Source of the DNA: JAHFKM01 sp035655455
GTDB lineage: Archaea; Nanobdellota; Nanobdellia; SCGC-AAA011-G17; GW2011-AR18
Length of the DNA stretch: 21,749 nt
Assembly: GCA_035655455.1 (NCBI GenBank)
Contig: DASRUL010000030.1
Coordinates: forward strand, 1-21,749
Reading direction: 5' to 3'
Both the position numbers and the translations under genes were made by a program. The notes beneath the pieces are model-generated. The model did no database searches. It was given only the letters and a program-made list of their open reading frames with translations, and was not told where the DNA came from. Shown one piece after another: positions 1 through 8,099 of this stretch (position 1 is its first letter; the number at the start of each line of letters is the position of its first letter).

Positions 1-133
1 GTAGAAAGTTAAATGTTTGGGGGGAGTGACTCTTTCCTTGAAAATGTCTTCAGGACATCTTTTTAGATGGAAAATAGAATTGTTTAATAAAACAAGACGT
101 TCAACTCAAAGAACTAATAGGCCTACTTTCTAC
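1..133. repeat. Inverted-repeat-bounded stretch, possible structured RNA
   Basis: The first nine bases (GTAGAAAGT) are the exact reverse complement of 125-133 (ACTTTCTAC). A smaller hairpin, ATGTC/GACAT with a five-base loop, lies near 45-60. No reading frame in this stretch looks coding. It could be the 3' part of a structured RNA or a short element with terminal repeats. The window edge hides the left side, so the arms may extend further. I do not recognise a known RNA family. Confidence 0.25.
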
Positions 134-181
134 TGAGCCTCAACCAAAACACACTTAAACAAAAACATTGCAAGAACAATC

Positions 182-790
182 ATGGCAATCATCTACTTCC
201 TCGGAGGAAAACTCTATGATTTTTTGGACAATACTTTTGAAGAAAAAAGATATTTTCAGATAAGAAAGACAATGCTCAAAGATATTAAAGGGCTTGTCTT
301 AGACGCTGGCTGCGGCACTGGAAGAAACTTTCCTCATTTTTCAAAAAAAGCAAGTGTAATAGGCGTAGACAACGCGCCAAAAATGCTCGCACAGGCAGAA
401 CAGCGCATTCGCCAAAGCAACGCCTCCATAAAAATTGAACGCATGAATCTTACTCATTTGGAATTCAAAAATAATTTGTTTGACGCAGTTGTTGCAACGT
501 TTGTGCTTTGCGTCATGCCCAAAGAACGTGAAGAAAAAGTACTCGATGAACTTGTAAGAGTTGCAAAACCAGGAGCAAGATTTTACTTTTTAGAATATAT
601 TTACTCAAAAAATCCACTCAGAAAAATCTTTATGAAACTCACCTCTTTCCTTCCCAGAATTCTTTTCGGATTACATTACAATACTACCTTAAACCTCGTA
701 AAAAAGCATTCCGCATTGAATATTGAAAAAATACAATATGTCTATTCTGATACAGTCAGATTGATCGTCGCAACAAAAAAGAAACCTTAA
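182..790 (+). CDS. Class I SAM-dependent methyltransferase (UbiE/phospholipid type)
   Basis: This 202-residue protein should transfer a methyl group from S-adenosylmethionine; the acceptor is unknown. Motif I, LVLDAGCGTGRN, is at 38-49. The acidic residue after strand 2 is D63 in IGVDNAPKML. The strand-4 motif FDAVVATFVLCVM is at 100-112, followed by the RVAKPGARF post-motif near 126-133. The order and spacing match the Methyltransf_11 fold. The basic, hydrophobic C-terminal part (145-175) could sit on a membrane or bind a lipid-like substrate, as in phospholipid or quinone methyltransferases. The ATG at 182 gives the full Rossmann domain. A weak TATA-like CTTAAAC lies about 27 bases upstream. 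Its stop codon overlaps the promoter of the next gene. The substrate cannot be told from sequence. Confidence 0.85.
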   Translation: MAIIYFLGGKLYDFLDNTFEEKRYFQIRKTMLKDIKGLVLDAGCGTGRNFPHFSKKASVIGVDNAPKMLAQAEQRIRQSNASIKIERMNLTHLEFKNNLFDAVVATFVLCVMPKEREEKVLDELVRVAKPGARFYFLEYIYSKNPLRKIFMKLTSFLPRILFGLHYNTTLNLVKKHSALNIEKIQYVYSDTVRLIVATKKKP

Positions 791-793
791 ATA
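786..793 (+). promoter_or_regulatory. TATA box of the 817 gene
   Basis: CTTAAATA is centred 27 bases before the ATG at 817, the spacing expected for a leaderless archaeal transcript. It overlaps the stop codon of the methyltransferase, so the two genes are packed but probably transcribed separately. Confidence 0.5.
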
Positions 794-816
794 GGATTTG
801 TTCTCTATCTCAAACC

Positions 817-1107
817 ATGGAAGATCCTCGCGAAATTGATTACCTTAAAGACCACCTCAATGACACCACCAGAGAATTCACTAAGGAACTCTCAAAATTA
901 AAACGTGAAAAAATTACAAAACTTCAAGAAACCCTCACCATCCTAAGAGAATTATTAGAAAAGCGCAGCAAGACCAGAGGAATTACTATCGAGCAACGCC
1001 GCACTGTTTCCACTCTTCTTTTACGAACAATAACAACAGAACAACACGCAAAAAAACTTCTTGAAGACCTCGAAAATTGGATTGGCCAATACGCAGGAAA
1101 AAAATAA
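817..1107 (+). CDS. Small helical hypothetical protein
   Basis: A 96-residue, highly charged protein that I do not recognise. Residues 5-50 are rich in Lys, Glu and Leu with heptad-like spacing and probably form a long helix or coiled coil. A second helical stretch (60-90) ends in LEDLENWIGQYAGKK. There is no signal peptide, membrane segment or cysteine. The ATG start is supported by a TATA box 27 bases upstream. It is convergent with the Xer-type recombinase downstream. Confidence 0.6.
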   Translation: MEDPREIDYLKDHLNDTTREFTKELSKLKREKITKLQETLTILRELLEKRSKTRGITIEQRRTVSTLLLRTITTEQHAKKLLEDLENWIGQYAGKK

Positions 1108-1272
1108 TGAATAAAACATTTAATTAAAAATCAGAATCTTTAATAATCCATTTTGATTAAAATTTTTGATCTAAAATTATAATTTTTAGAATTAAAGATT
1201 TCGGAAAATTTGATTAAAACTTTTAGTATAAGATTAAACATTTTATTATATTGAATGGATTAAATATTTTAA
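1108..1272. other. Very AT-rich convergent intergenic region
   Basis: This spacer between two convergent genes is almost entirely A and T. It contains the word GATTAAA at least four times. A perfect 7-bp hairpin at its right edge (GATTAAA at 1258-1264, TTTAATC at 1268-1274) overlaps the stop codon of the recombinase gene. It probably serves as a bidirectional transcription end. No coding frame is visible. Confidence 0.4.
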
Positions 1273-2136
1273 TCAAGACTGAGATTTTTTAGTTTCAACA
1301 TTCCATACATCTCCAGCGCGATCAAAAGCTATTTTTCCTTGATATTTAGAAGCCTTAACATAAATTTGAGTCGTACCTATATCCCCATGCCCTGCATAAG
1401 ATTTAATGGAAAAAGAATCTATTCCTTCGTCAGCCATGTGCTGTAACCGAGAATGCCTCAACATATGAGGGTGAAGTTCTCTCTTCAAAATCTCGCGACC
1501 ATATTTCTTTAAATTATACCAAGCGGTTCCAGGCTTAATCCCAAAAATAAACATATTTGGCGAAACCAAACGGTTTTTGTTTATCCATTGTTCTAACAAT
1601 TCTCGCGTCCCTTGTTGAACATAGACCGTTCTCGGCTTTCTTCCCTTCCCCATCACCTGAATTTCTCGCACTTCAAGATCAATATCCTTTACCATAAGAT
1701 TCGTAATTTCAGAGATTCGAGCAGCAGTATCATATAATACTCTTACAAGAAGCTTATCCCGCTCGTCTGGAATCTGCTCCACTAAAAAAAGAAGCTCCTT
1801 CTTGCTCAACACAGAAGCCGCAAGCTTCTCCTCATCAGTTAAAGCGCTGACATTTCTCCGCTTAAACGAGGCAATCTCCTTTACAAACTTCTCTTCATAC
1901 CCTAAAAACTTAAGATATAACCATAAAGCATAGAGCCCAATAGGATGATTTCGCTCTTTGAGATAGAAATTGTATCTTTGTTTTAAAACCTCCAAAGACT
2001 CGTTTGGAATAGCTTCTTCAAGAAACTTAGCCAACGTTAGAACCCCATAAAGCGTTCTTTGCCCTAATTTTTTCCCATTTTTCTTTGTAAAACCCAGGAG
2101 AAAACGCTCAAATTCAGCAATTTTTTCACTTTTCAC
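1273..2136 (-). CDS. xerA: Tyrosine recombinase, XerA-like
   Basis: A 287-residue tyrosine recombinase. All the usual catalytic residues are visible: R140 (DTAARISEI), K164 (GKGRKPR), H224 and R227 (HPHMLRH), H250 (YAGHGDIGTT) and the nucleophile Y259 (QIYVKAS). The N-terminal 95 residues form the SAM-like, core-binding half. Length and layout fit archaeal XerA, the chromosome-dimer resolvase, but integrases of small elements are similar. The start is GTG at 2136, with GGTGA about ten bases upstream as a weak ribosome-binding site. A strong palindrome lies 14 bases upstream of the start codon (see 2150-2182). This could be the dif site XerA acts on or an operator for the gene. Resident XerA versus element integrase cannot be settled from this window. 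Confidence 0.88.
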   Translation of the reverse strand: MKSEKIAEFERFLLGFTKKNGKKLGQRTLYGVLTLAKFLEEAIPNESLEVLKQRYNFYLKERNHPIGLYALWLYLKFLGYEEKFVKEIASFKRRNVSALTDEEKLAASVLSKKELLFLVEQIPDERDKLLVRVLYDTAARISEITNLMVKDIDLEVREIQVMGKGRKPRTVYVQQGTRELLEQWINKNRLVSPNMFIFGIKPGTAWYNLKKYGREILKRELHPHMLRHSRLQHMADEGIDSFSIKSYAGHGDIGTTQIYVKASKYQGKIAFDRAGDVWNVETKKSQS

Positions 2137-2149
2137 GCCTTTTTCACCC

Positions 2150-2182
2150 GTTTCGGATTATATACATTGTATAATCCAAAAC
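2150..2182. promoter_or_regulatory. dif-like palindrome upstream of xerA
   Basis: The arms GTTTCGGATTATA (2150-2162) and TATAATCCAAAAC (2170-2182) are inverted repeats with 12 of 13 positions paired, around the seven-base spacer TACATTG. Archaeal dif sites have about 11-bp imperfect inverted arms around a 6-8 base spacer, with a GGAT-A/T-rich core as here. The site also contains TATA-like sequence and lies at the promoter distance from the xerA start, so it may be an operator instead of, or as well as, a recombination site. Confidence 0.5.
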
Positions 2183-2255
2183 TATATGAAGGTTTCGAAT
2201 AGACTAAACCCCCTTAAAATCGCTTTATAAGGCTTAAAACGCAATTCTTCACAAA

Positions 2256-2402
2256 TCACCTATTTTGAACATAAACCCCTTGCTCAGCAGCTTCATATCG
2301 AAAATGGAATTTGGTAGGTTTTCTGGCCGCCTTTACAAAGGTAGCCCACAACCCCTTTTCATTTAAGGACTCAATTACTAACTCCGCTAACTCTTCATGC
2401 AT
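2256..2402 (-). CDS. Small protein of 48 residues
   Basis: A 48-codon open frame begins at ATG 2402, upstream of and in the same direction as xerA. It starts MHEELAELVIESLNEKG and ends with the basic and aromatic stretch TKFHFRYEAAEQ. The composition is protein-like (acidic amphipathic helix, then a basic part). The minus strand has an AT-rich TTTTTTTAAG about 30 bases upstream of the ATG, a reasonable TATA box. I do not recognise it. A small regulator or a Xer accessory protein is possible, but nothing beyond position suggests this. Confidence 0.45.
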   Translation of the reverse strand: MHEELAELVIESLNEKGLWATFVKAARKPTKFHFRYEAAEQGVYVQNR

Positions 2403-2456
2403 TCTCTCTAAAAGTCTGCTAAAAACTTAAAAAAACCTATCGCCTAAAACTAAAAC

Positions 2457-2464
2457 CTTAAATT
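2457..2464 (+). promoter_or_regulatory. TATA box of the glycosyltransferase
   Basis: CTTAAATT is centred 26 bases before the ATG at 2487, with a C/T-rich stretch between, which predicts a leaderless transcript. Confidence 0.5.
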
Positions 2465-2486
2465 CCTCTCCCCTTTCCTAAGCCTG

Positions 2487-3323
2487 ATGGACTACCCCAA
2501 AATTCTTGTCGGAGCACCAGTCTGCAACCATTATGATTATTGCTTGGATAGATATTTAGAGGCATTGAAAAGCTTTGATTACCCCAATTATGACATCTTT
2601 TTAGTGGATAATTCTGATGATGAAACATTTTATCAAAAACTAAAATTTTTAGGCATCCCAATTATTAGGAAAGGACACGACGAACCAAGCATCAAAATGA
2701 AAATGATCCTTGGAAGAAACCATTTAAGAGAAAAAACCCTCCAAGAAGGCTACGACTATTTCTTTAACCTCGACCAAGATGTCATTCCACCGCGAGATAC
2801 GTTAAAAAAATTAGTTGCAACAGGAAAGAAAGTAATTACAGGCATTTACTACAACTCTTTCAAAGTAGGAGACAATTGGGGGGAAAACCCGATCCTTTAT
2901 CGAGAATTAACCCAAGAAGAAAAAGAAGAAATAGGAAAAAAAGGCAAAGACTGGTTAAAACAAGAAAACTTTGACCTTTATTCAAGACTTGATGGCAACA
3001 ACTGGGACTATTCTAAGACGTATATCGAATTAAAAGCAGAAGATGTTCAAGGAGAGAAACTTCTCGAAATTTCCGCCTGCGGCACCGGCTGCATCATGAT
3101 CCACAGAGACATCCTCGAAAAGCTGGACTTCAAATTCAACCAAGGAGGAGGATTTGATGACATCATCTTTTGCGACGAAGTCAGAAAACTCCTTCATGAA
3201 AAGGTCTGGTGCAATACTTCTGTTCAATGCGAACACCTCATCAAAGAAAAGCCATGGAATTGGGCGAGGATAGGCAACCAACAATTCATTGTTTATGGAG
3301 CCCAGATGTTCAAACGCGCCTAA
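2487..3323 (+). CDS. GT-A family glycosyltransferase (GT2-like)
   Basis: A 278-residue protein with a nucleotide-sugar glycosyltransferase fold. The N-terminal strand PKILVGAPVCN (4-14) and IFLVDNSDD (37-45) are the usual first strands of GT-A enzymes. LDQDVIPP (95-102) is the DxD metal/nucleotide motif. GTGCIMIHRDIL (199-210) is a conserved acceptor-side segment of this group. Acidic residues DD..CDE (224-231) and H250 may complete the active site. There is no membrane segment, so it is likely a cytoplasmic enzyme of surface-glycan or lipid-glycan synthesis. It stands alone and is not in a polysaccharide cluster. Its 3' end overlaps the convergent gene by 14 bases. Donor and acceptor are unknown. 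Confidence 0.8.
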   Translation: MDYPKILVGAPVCNHYDYCLDRYLEALKSFDYPNYDIFLVDNSDDETFYQKLKFLGIPIIRKGHDEPSIKMKMILGRNHLREKTLQEGYDYFFNLDQDVIPPRDTLKKLVATGKKVITGIYYNSFKVGDNWGENPILYRELTQEEKEEIGKKGKDWLKQENFDLYSRLDGNNWDYSKTYIELKAEDVQGEKLLEISACGTGCIMIHRDILEKLDFKFNQGGGFDDIIFCDEVRKLLHEKVWCNTSVQCEHLIKEKPWNWARIGNQQFIVYGAQMFKRA

Positions 3324-3954
3324 CTACCTTTATTTTTGAAGACTTTTTTGAATTGTTTTTTAATTCAGCATCAACCTGCTTCACAAACAACTTTCCCTTC
3401 TCAGTCAAATCAAGATACACCTCACGACCAACCCTCTTTCTATACACAAAATCAAAGAGCTCTAAGGTGGTAATATAATTCGCAAGCGTTGTCCTCACCT
3501 TCTCAAAATCCTTTCCAGGATACACCTCCTGAGCCAAATCCCTTAAATGAACATTCTTCCCTTTTTCTCTTACAAGCCTGCTTAGCTTCTTGAACACATC
3601 CTTGTCACGATTTCTTAAACCAGTAAAAGATTTTGCTGCCTGCGGAAGATTAAACACATCATCTGCTTCTTGTATCTTTTCAGTCTCTTCAACTTCTTCA
3701 ACACTATTACTAAATTTTTCTGCGTTTAGAAGAAAATATAATTCCTTTATTTCTTTTTCAACTTGCTGTAACCTCTTCTCATGATGGTCTACTCTTGAAG
3801 AATGCTTTTCATGATTCTCATGCAACTGTTTTACCCACAGACCAATGTCTTGAATGTCTTTCTTTACTAAACCAAAAGAATTTTTTAGATGATCATGCAC
3901 TTTAACCAAATTAATACTTTCCTCATTCCTCTTTTTGAACCAATCAAATAACAT
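3310..3954 (-). CDS. Coiled-coil/winged-helix protein A
   Basis: A protein of about 214 residues when started at ATG 3954. The frame is open up to a TTG at 4032, but a clear TATA box (CTATAAAAAG, 3976-3985) is centred 27 bases before the ATG, so the ATG is preferred. The N-terminus MLFDWFKKR is followed by SFGLVKKDIQDI and a long Glu/Lys/His coiled coil. An acidic linker (VEEVEETEKIQEADD) leads to a C-terminal winged helix-turn-helix containing RNRDKDVFKKL, HLRDLAQEVYPG, LANYITTLELF and GREVYLDLTEKG. The last residues are very basic. A DNA-binding, oligomeric regulator or replicon protein is likely. The N-terminal SFxxVKxDI motif is shared with protein B at 4322-5098, so the two look like distant paralogs. 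A direct-repeat array lies just upstream (4031-4135). Confidence 0.65.
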   Translation of the reverse strand: MLFDWFKKRNEESINLVKVHDHLKNSFGLVKKDIQDIGLWVKQLHENHEKHSSRVDHHEKRLQQVEKEIKELYFLLNAEKFSNSVEEVEETEKIQEADDVFNLPQAAKSFTGLRNRDKDVFKKLSRLVREKGKNVHLRDLAQEVYPGKDFEKVRTTLANYITTLELFDFVYRKRVGREVYLDLTEKGKLFVKQVDAELKNNSKKSSKIKVVRRV

Positions 3955-3975
3955 AGAATAACTCTGAAAACACTT

Positions 3976-3985
3976 CTTTTTATAG
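3976..3985 (-). promoter_or_regulatory. TATA box of winged-helix gene A
   Basis: On the minus strand this reads CTATAAAAAG, centred 27 bases before the ATG at 3954. It fixes the start of gene A and places the repeat array 45 bases or more upstream of the core promoter. Confidence 0.6.
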
Positions 3986-4030
3986 TTTTCTCCTTCTTTC
4001 TCAGATAATAAAAGCTGAAGAAAGATAATC

Positions 4031-4135
4031 AACGTGTTTACAACGTGTTTGCAACGTGTTTACAACGTGTTTGCAACGTGTCATGACATGTTGTAGACAT
4101 ATTCAACGTGTTTGCAACATGTTTACAACACATTC
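4031..4135. repeat. 11-bp phased direct repeats (iterons) upstream of gene A
   Basis: Four perfectly abutting 11-mers start at 4031, 4042, 4053 and 4064 and alternate AACGTGTTTAC and AACGTGTTTGC. A partial fifth follows at 4075. After about 25 bases of degenerate or inverted sequence, two more units follow at 4105 and 4116 (the latter AACATGTTTAC) and a fragment at 4127. The period is one helical turn, so all copies face the same side of the DNA. This suits cooperative binding of a dimeric or oligomeric protein, probably the product of gene A downstream. Iterons of a replication origin are the other reading. Confidence 0.75.
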
Positions 4136-4321
4136 TTATTTTTTTGTGAAAGAAGTTAGAAAAAATTTCAGAAGAATAGTTTAAATCAGGAGGCTTTCCG
4201 ATTAAGTTGAGAAAAATAGTTAGAATTAGGTTAAAATACTAAAAAGTGAGGGATAAAATATGAAATGACCTAAATACAAAAAAGACAGAAAAAGAAACTA
4301 AAAAGAAAAAGCAGGGATAAA

Positions 4322-5098
<777 letters not shown>

Positions 5099-5118
5099 AA
5101 TAACAAAACAGGTTTATT

Positions 5119-5127
5119 CTTTAAAAG
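5119..5127 (-). promoter_or_regulatory. TATA box of winged-helix gene B
   Basis: CTTTTAAAG on the minus strand is centred 25 bases before the GTG at 5098. The repeat array at 5133-5215 begins six bases further upstream, where a BRE or a bound regulator would sit. Confidence 0.45.
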
Positions 5128-5132
5128 AATTT

Positions 5133-5215
5133 ATGTGCTTAAGTGCTTAAAGATGTGCTTAAGTGCTTAAAGATGTGCTTAGGATGTGCTTAAGTGCTTA
5201 AAGATGTGCTTAAAG
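5133..5215. repeat. 20-bp direct repeats upstream of gene B
   Basis: Three exact copies of ATGTGCTTAAGTGCTTAAAG start at 5133, 5153 and 5184. Shorter copies of the ATGTGCTTA half are at 5173 and 5204. Each 20-mer is itself two GTGCTTAA words about 10 bases apart, so the array is again phased near one helical turn. It touches the promoter of gene B. The sequence is unrelated to the array of gene A, which suggests each protein reads its own array. Confidence 0.8.
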
Positions 5216-5267
5216 TATATGTTTAAAAAGATTTTAGCACTTTATTGATCGCTTAAAGACAAAAAAC

Positions 5268-5693
5268 CTATTTTTGCTCTTTCTTTGCCGGAAGACTCAT
5301 CTTTAGTTTCGGCAACTCAAAATGCGGAGGCAATCCTACATCCTGCGCAAGCTCAAGTGCCTTCACATTACATTTCACAAGAATTGCATTCAACACTTGC
5401 TGCACTAACAAAGCTGGAAGTCTCTTCTCCTTTTCCCACGTCTCTACGATCTCCTTCAACTTCTTCGGCTCGTCAGCATACAAAAGATACCCCGCAAGGT
5501 CAATATTCCCAATATCTCCATATACCACCTTAAACTCAAAATTAAACCGCGCAGCATCAGAACCACTAAAATCATTTCGCTTTGCAAGCTCAACCTTTCC
5601 CAACTTCAGATCATTCGTCACTTTCACTTCCTTAGAAACAAGCGGCTTCTTTTCAACACCAACCTTCATAAAACTAAATCCTACGATCGCCAT
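5268..5693 (-). CDS. Conserved-looking protein, possibly SecB-like fold
   Basis: A 141-residue protein of unknown function. It begins with beta strands (MAIVGFSFMKVGVEKK, then VELAKRND and FNFEFKVVYGDIGNIDLAGYLLY). It ends with a long helix (LPALLVQQVLNAILVKCNVKALELAQDVGL) and the proline-rich tail LPPHFELPKL. Four strands followed by a helix and an LPP segment recall the SecB chaperone fold, but this is an impression from layout only. No catalytic motif, signal peptide or membrane segment is present. A TATA-like GTTTAAATAAAG lies 27 bases before the ATG. It lies 37 bases downstream of argS in the same direction and has its own promoter. Confidence 0.6.
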   Translation of the reverse strand: MAIVGFSFMKVGVEKKPLVSKEVKVTNDLKLGKVELAKRNDFSGSDAARFNFEFKVVYGDIGNIDLAGYLLYADEPKKLKEIVETWEKEKRLPALLVQQVLNAILVKCNVKALELAQDVGLPPHFELPKLKMSLPAKKEQK

Positions 5694-5730
5694 AGAAAAG
5701 AGGAGAAAACAACTTTATTTAAACATTTCC

Positions 5731-7374
5731 CTACATTTTTTGAGGAGCCTCAATCCCTAACAACCCAAGCGCGGTTTTAACCACCTGCATAAATGCCCCC
5801 ACAAGAGCAAGCCTAGCAGCAGTCAATTTTTTATCCCCAGACAGCACTGGACACTCATGATAAAACTCATTAAACACCTGCGCAAACTCCAACACATACA
5901 TCGCAACAAGATGAGGCTGAAGATGATTATAGGCATCAGCAACAACCTTTTCGAAATCGGCAATCTTCTTCACCACCTTCCATTCAGCAGAATGAATTAA
6001 TATGTCATACTTTGGGCTTTTACTCTTTTTCGGCGCCTTTCTCAGAATCGAATTCGCCCTCGCATAAGCGTATTGAATGTAGGGGCCAGACTCACCCTCA
6101 AACGACAAGGCAGACTCCAAATCAAAAATAATGTTCTTCTCAGCAGAAACCTTCAACATACTAAACTTCACCGCGCCGTCGGCAATTCTCTTCGCAGTCT
6201 TCTTTACATCAGCATCCTGGCCGTGCCTCTTCACCACCTCATCAACAGCCTTCTCTCTGGCCTCTTTCATAAAATCCTCCAACAAGACCACATGGCCTTT
6301 CCTCGTTGACATCTTCCCAGACTTCAACAAGACAAACGAATAATGCACCACCTCAGGGGCAGCCACTTTTAGCAAGGACAAAATCGCCTTCAACTGCAAA
6401 AAGTACAACTTCTGATCCTCACCCAAGACTACAAGATTCCTTCCTCTTGCTTTTCTCGCCTTTTCCAAGGAGTACGCAAGGTCTCTCAAAAGATACAACG
6501 AGGTTCCATCAGCCCTCGTTAAGGGAAGATATGGATGCTCCATAGGAAGATTCAACCCTTCCAGATTCACACAGAGCCTAGCTTCCTCATCTTTCAACAA
6601 CTTTCCAGTTTTCTCAAGCGAAGCAAGTACGTTTTCCAAGGCTTTTCTCTCAAACACATATTTTGACTCATACTCAAACCTGTCAAATTTGATCCCAAGA
6701 TCGTTAAGAATTCCCTTCTGGCCTCTCACACAAATATCCACTACCCTCTTAAACTCAGCCCTTATCTTTTTGTCTCCTCTCTCCACCCTGTTCACTACCT
6801 CAAGCACCTCTTTTTCCCGCTCAGGATTCTCTTCCATTCTTTTATTAAAAGAAACATAGAGGTCAAGCAACTGACCAAACGAAGGCCTTTTTCCTCTCGC
6901 GGCCAGCACCAGCATCGCAATCTGCTTTCCCACATCATTCACAAAATAATGCGTCTCTACTTTATACCCCTCAAATCTCAGGATTCTCGTTAACGCGTCG
7001 CCAATCAAGGCGTTTCTCACCCTTCCCACATGGGGAGAGGCATTTGGATTTATGGACGTATGCTCGATTAACGCTGTTTTTCCCTTTCCAAAAAGATTTG
7101 ATCCATATTTTTCCTTCTTCCTCTCAACCTCACCTATAATCTTTTTTATTATTATCCCTTTTTTCAGGAAAAAATTCAGATACGGGCCCTTTACCTCCAC
7201 CCTTTCCACAAACTCCGGAAACTTTACCTCTTTCTTTATTTGTTCTGGGGGCTTCCCCAACTTAAAACACGGCAAAGACAGATCTCCCAACGCCTCATTT
7301 GGAGGAACTTCCAATGAGATTTGGCAAGAAAGCCGCTTTTTCAAGAATCCTTCCAACTCTCTCTTCACTTCCAT
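5731..7374 (-). CDS. argS: Arginyl-tRNA synthetase
   Basis: Class I aminoacyl-tRNA synthetase that charges tRNA-Arg with arginine in the cytoplasm. Started at ATG 7374 it has 547 residues. The order is: N-terminal Arg-S domain with LEVPPNEALGDLSLPCF and GPYLNFFL; the HIGH-type signature NPNASPHVGRVRN near 110-121; YFVNDVGKQ; the KMSK-type signature KMSTRKG near 354-360; and the all-alpha anticodon-binding domain ending HECPVLSGDKKLTAARLAL. A longer frame exists from GTG 7464, but a TATA box (TTTATTAAA, 7396-7404) is centred 26 bases before ATG 7374, and the extra 30 residues are not typical of the family. It is divergent from the gene at 7502. Confidence 0.95.
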   Translation of the reverse strand: MEVKRELEGFLKKRLSCQISLEVPPNEALGDLSLPCFKLGKPPEQIKKEVKFPEFVERVEVKGPYLNFFLKKGIIIKKIIGEVERKKEKYGSNLFGKGKTALIEHTSINPNASPHVGRVRNALIGDALTRILRFEGYKVETHYFVNDVGKQIAMLVLAARGKRPSFGQLLDLYVSFNKRMEENPEREKEVLEVVNRVERGDKKIRAEFKRVVDICVRGQKGILNDLGIKFDRFEYESKYVFERKALENVLASLEKTGKLLKDEEARLCVNLEGLNLPMEHPYLPLTRADGTSLYLLRDLAYSLEKARKARGRNLVVLGEDQKLYFLQLKAILSLLKVAAPEVVHYSFVLLKSGKMSTRKGHVVLLEDFMKEAREKAVDEVVKRHGQDADVKKTAKRIADGAVKFSMLKVSAEKNIIFDLESALSFEGESGPYIQYAYARANSILRKAPKKSKSPKYDILIHSAEWKVVKKIADFEKVVADAYNHLQPHLVAMYVLEFAQVFNEFYHECPVLSGDKKLTAARLALVGAFMQVVKTALGLLGIEAPQKM

Positions 7375-7395
7375 CCACAACCACTCTCCTCGCCC

Positions 7396-7404
7396 TTTAA
7401 TAAA
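7396..7404 (-). promoter_or_regulatory. TATA box of argS
   Basis: TTTATTAAA on the minus strand is centred 26 bases before ATG 7374. It decides the argS start against the longer frame from GTG 7464. Confidence 0.55.
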
Positions 7405-7471
7405 CCTTTTTCTCCTTTCCAACGCTAAAACCTCTTTTATCTCGTTTTTACCTTTCAATGACACAAAACTC

Positions 7472-7479
7472 TTTAATAC
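7472..7479 (+). promoter_or_regulatory. TATA box of the 7502 gene
   Basis: TTTAATAC is centred 27 bases before GTG 7502. This makes a leaderless GTG start likely and rules out the much longer in-frame extension into argS. Confidence 0.55.
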
Positions 7480-7501
7480 AATCCTAGTGCCTAATACTTT
7501 T

Positions 7502-8020
7502 GTGGCCTATATCCGCATCAAAGACATTTTTAACAACACCGGCAAGACCTACACTTACGCCTACCTTGTCCAAACTACTTGGAGAAAGAGAAGACCACCC
7601 AAACAAAAAAGCCTCAAATACTTGGGGAAGCTGTACACTTTTCCAAAAATTCACAACCACCCCTATTGCATCAATCACAGCCTTGTCCTCCAAGACCTTT
7701 ACAAAGACCTCCTCACCCTCGAACTCCTTAACCATGGATTTAAAAAAATTAAAAGCAACCTTTATACCAACAACAACTGCTACGTGGATACCCAACGCTT
7801 CCTTTTCTACAACCACCAAGGCAAAGAAATCGTCTTACAACTCAACAGCGGCTTCCTCTGCAGCCACTCCATCCACACACTCCTCCATCACTCTCTTGGC
7901 AACGACCGAAAGGCCCAAAAATCCCTCGCAAAGGCACTCGCACTCACCGGCTTCAGCTTCACCCCAGAAGACTTCATCACGCTGCACGAGTATTTAACTC
8001 ATGAATCCCTCAACCAATGA
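7502..8020 (+). CDS. Conserved-type protein with transposase-N-like start
   Basis: A 172-residue protein with a GTG start chosen by its TATA box. The open frame runs back to 7052, but that part is antisense to argS. The N-terminus contains YIRIKDI, then YAYLVQTTWRKRRPPKQKSL and KYLGKLY. This order (strand, YxYLV, basic stretch, YLG) resembles the N-terminal domain of IS1634-type transposases, which also occurs alone in archaea. The remainder has many His, Asn and Leu residues, including HNHPYCINHSLVLQDLYK and KAQKSLAKALALTGFSFTPEDFITLHEYL; no DDE catalytic core is seen. Codon use (C/A-ending) matches the resident replication genes, so it looks native rather than recently acquired. Function unknown. 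Confidence 0.65.
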   Translation: MAYIRIKDIFNNTGKTYTYAYLVQTTWRKRRPPKQKSLKYLGKLYTFPKIHNHPYCINHSLVLQDLYKDLLTLELLNHGFKKIKSNLYTNNNCYVDTQRFLFYNHQGKEIVLQLNSGFLCSHSIHTLLHHSLGNDRKAQKSLAKALALTGFSFTPEDFITLHEYLTHESLNQ

Positions 8021-8099
8021 TTGAAAAACAGGTCATTTGTGCATTTTTATGCAGAAAGATTTATATAAGTATTTATATATTAACTATAGAGGATGCATA

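Noticed and set aside
4136..4321. Hidden gene between the array and gene B
   Set aside because: The stretch is AT-rich with frequent stops in all frames. I see nothing supportable in it.
7052..7501. Long plus-strand open frame upstream of the 7502 gene
   Set aside because: It is antisense to argS. The TATA box at 7472-7479 and the change in composition place the start at GTG 7502.
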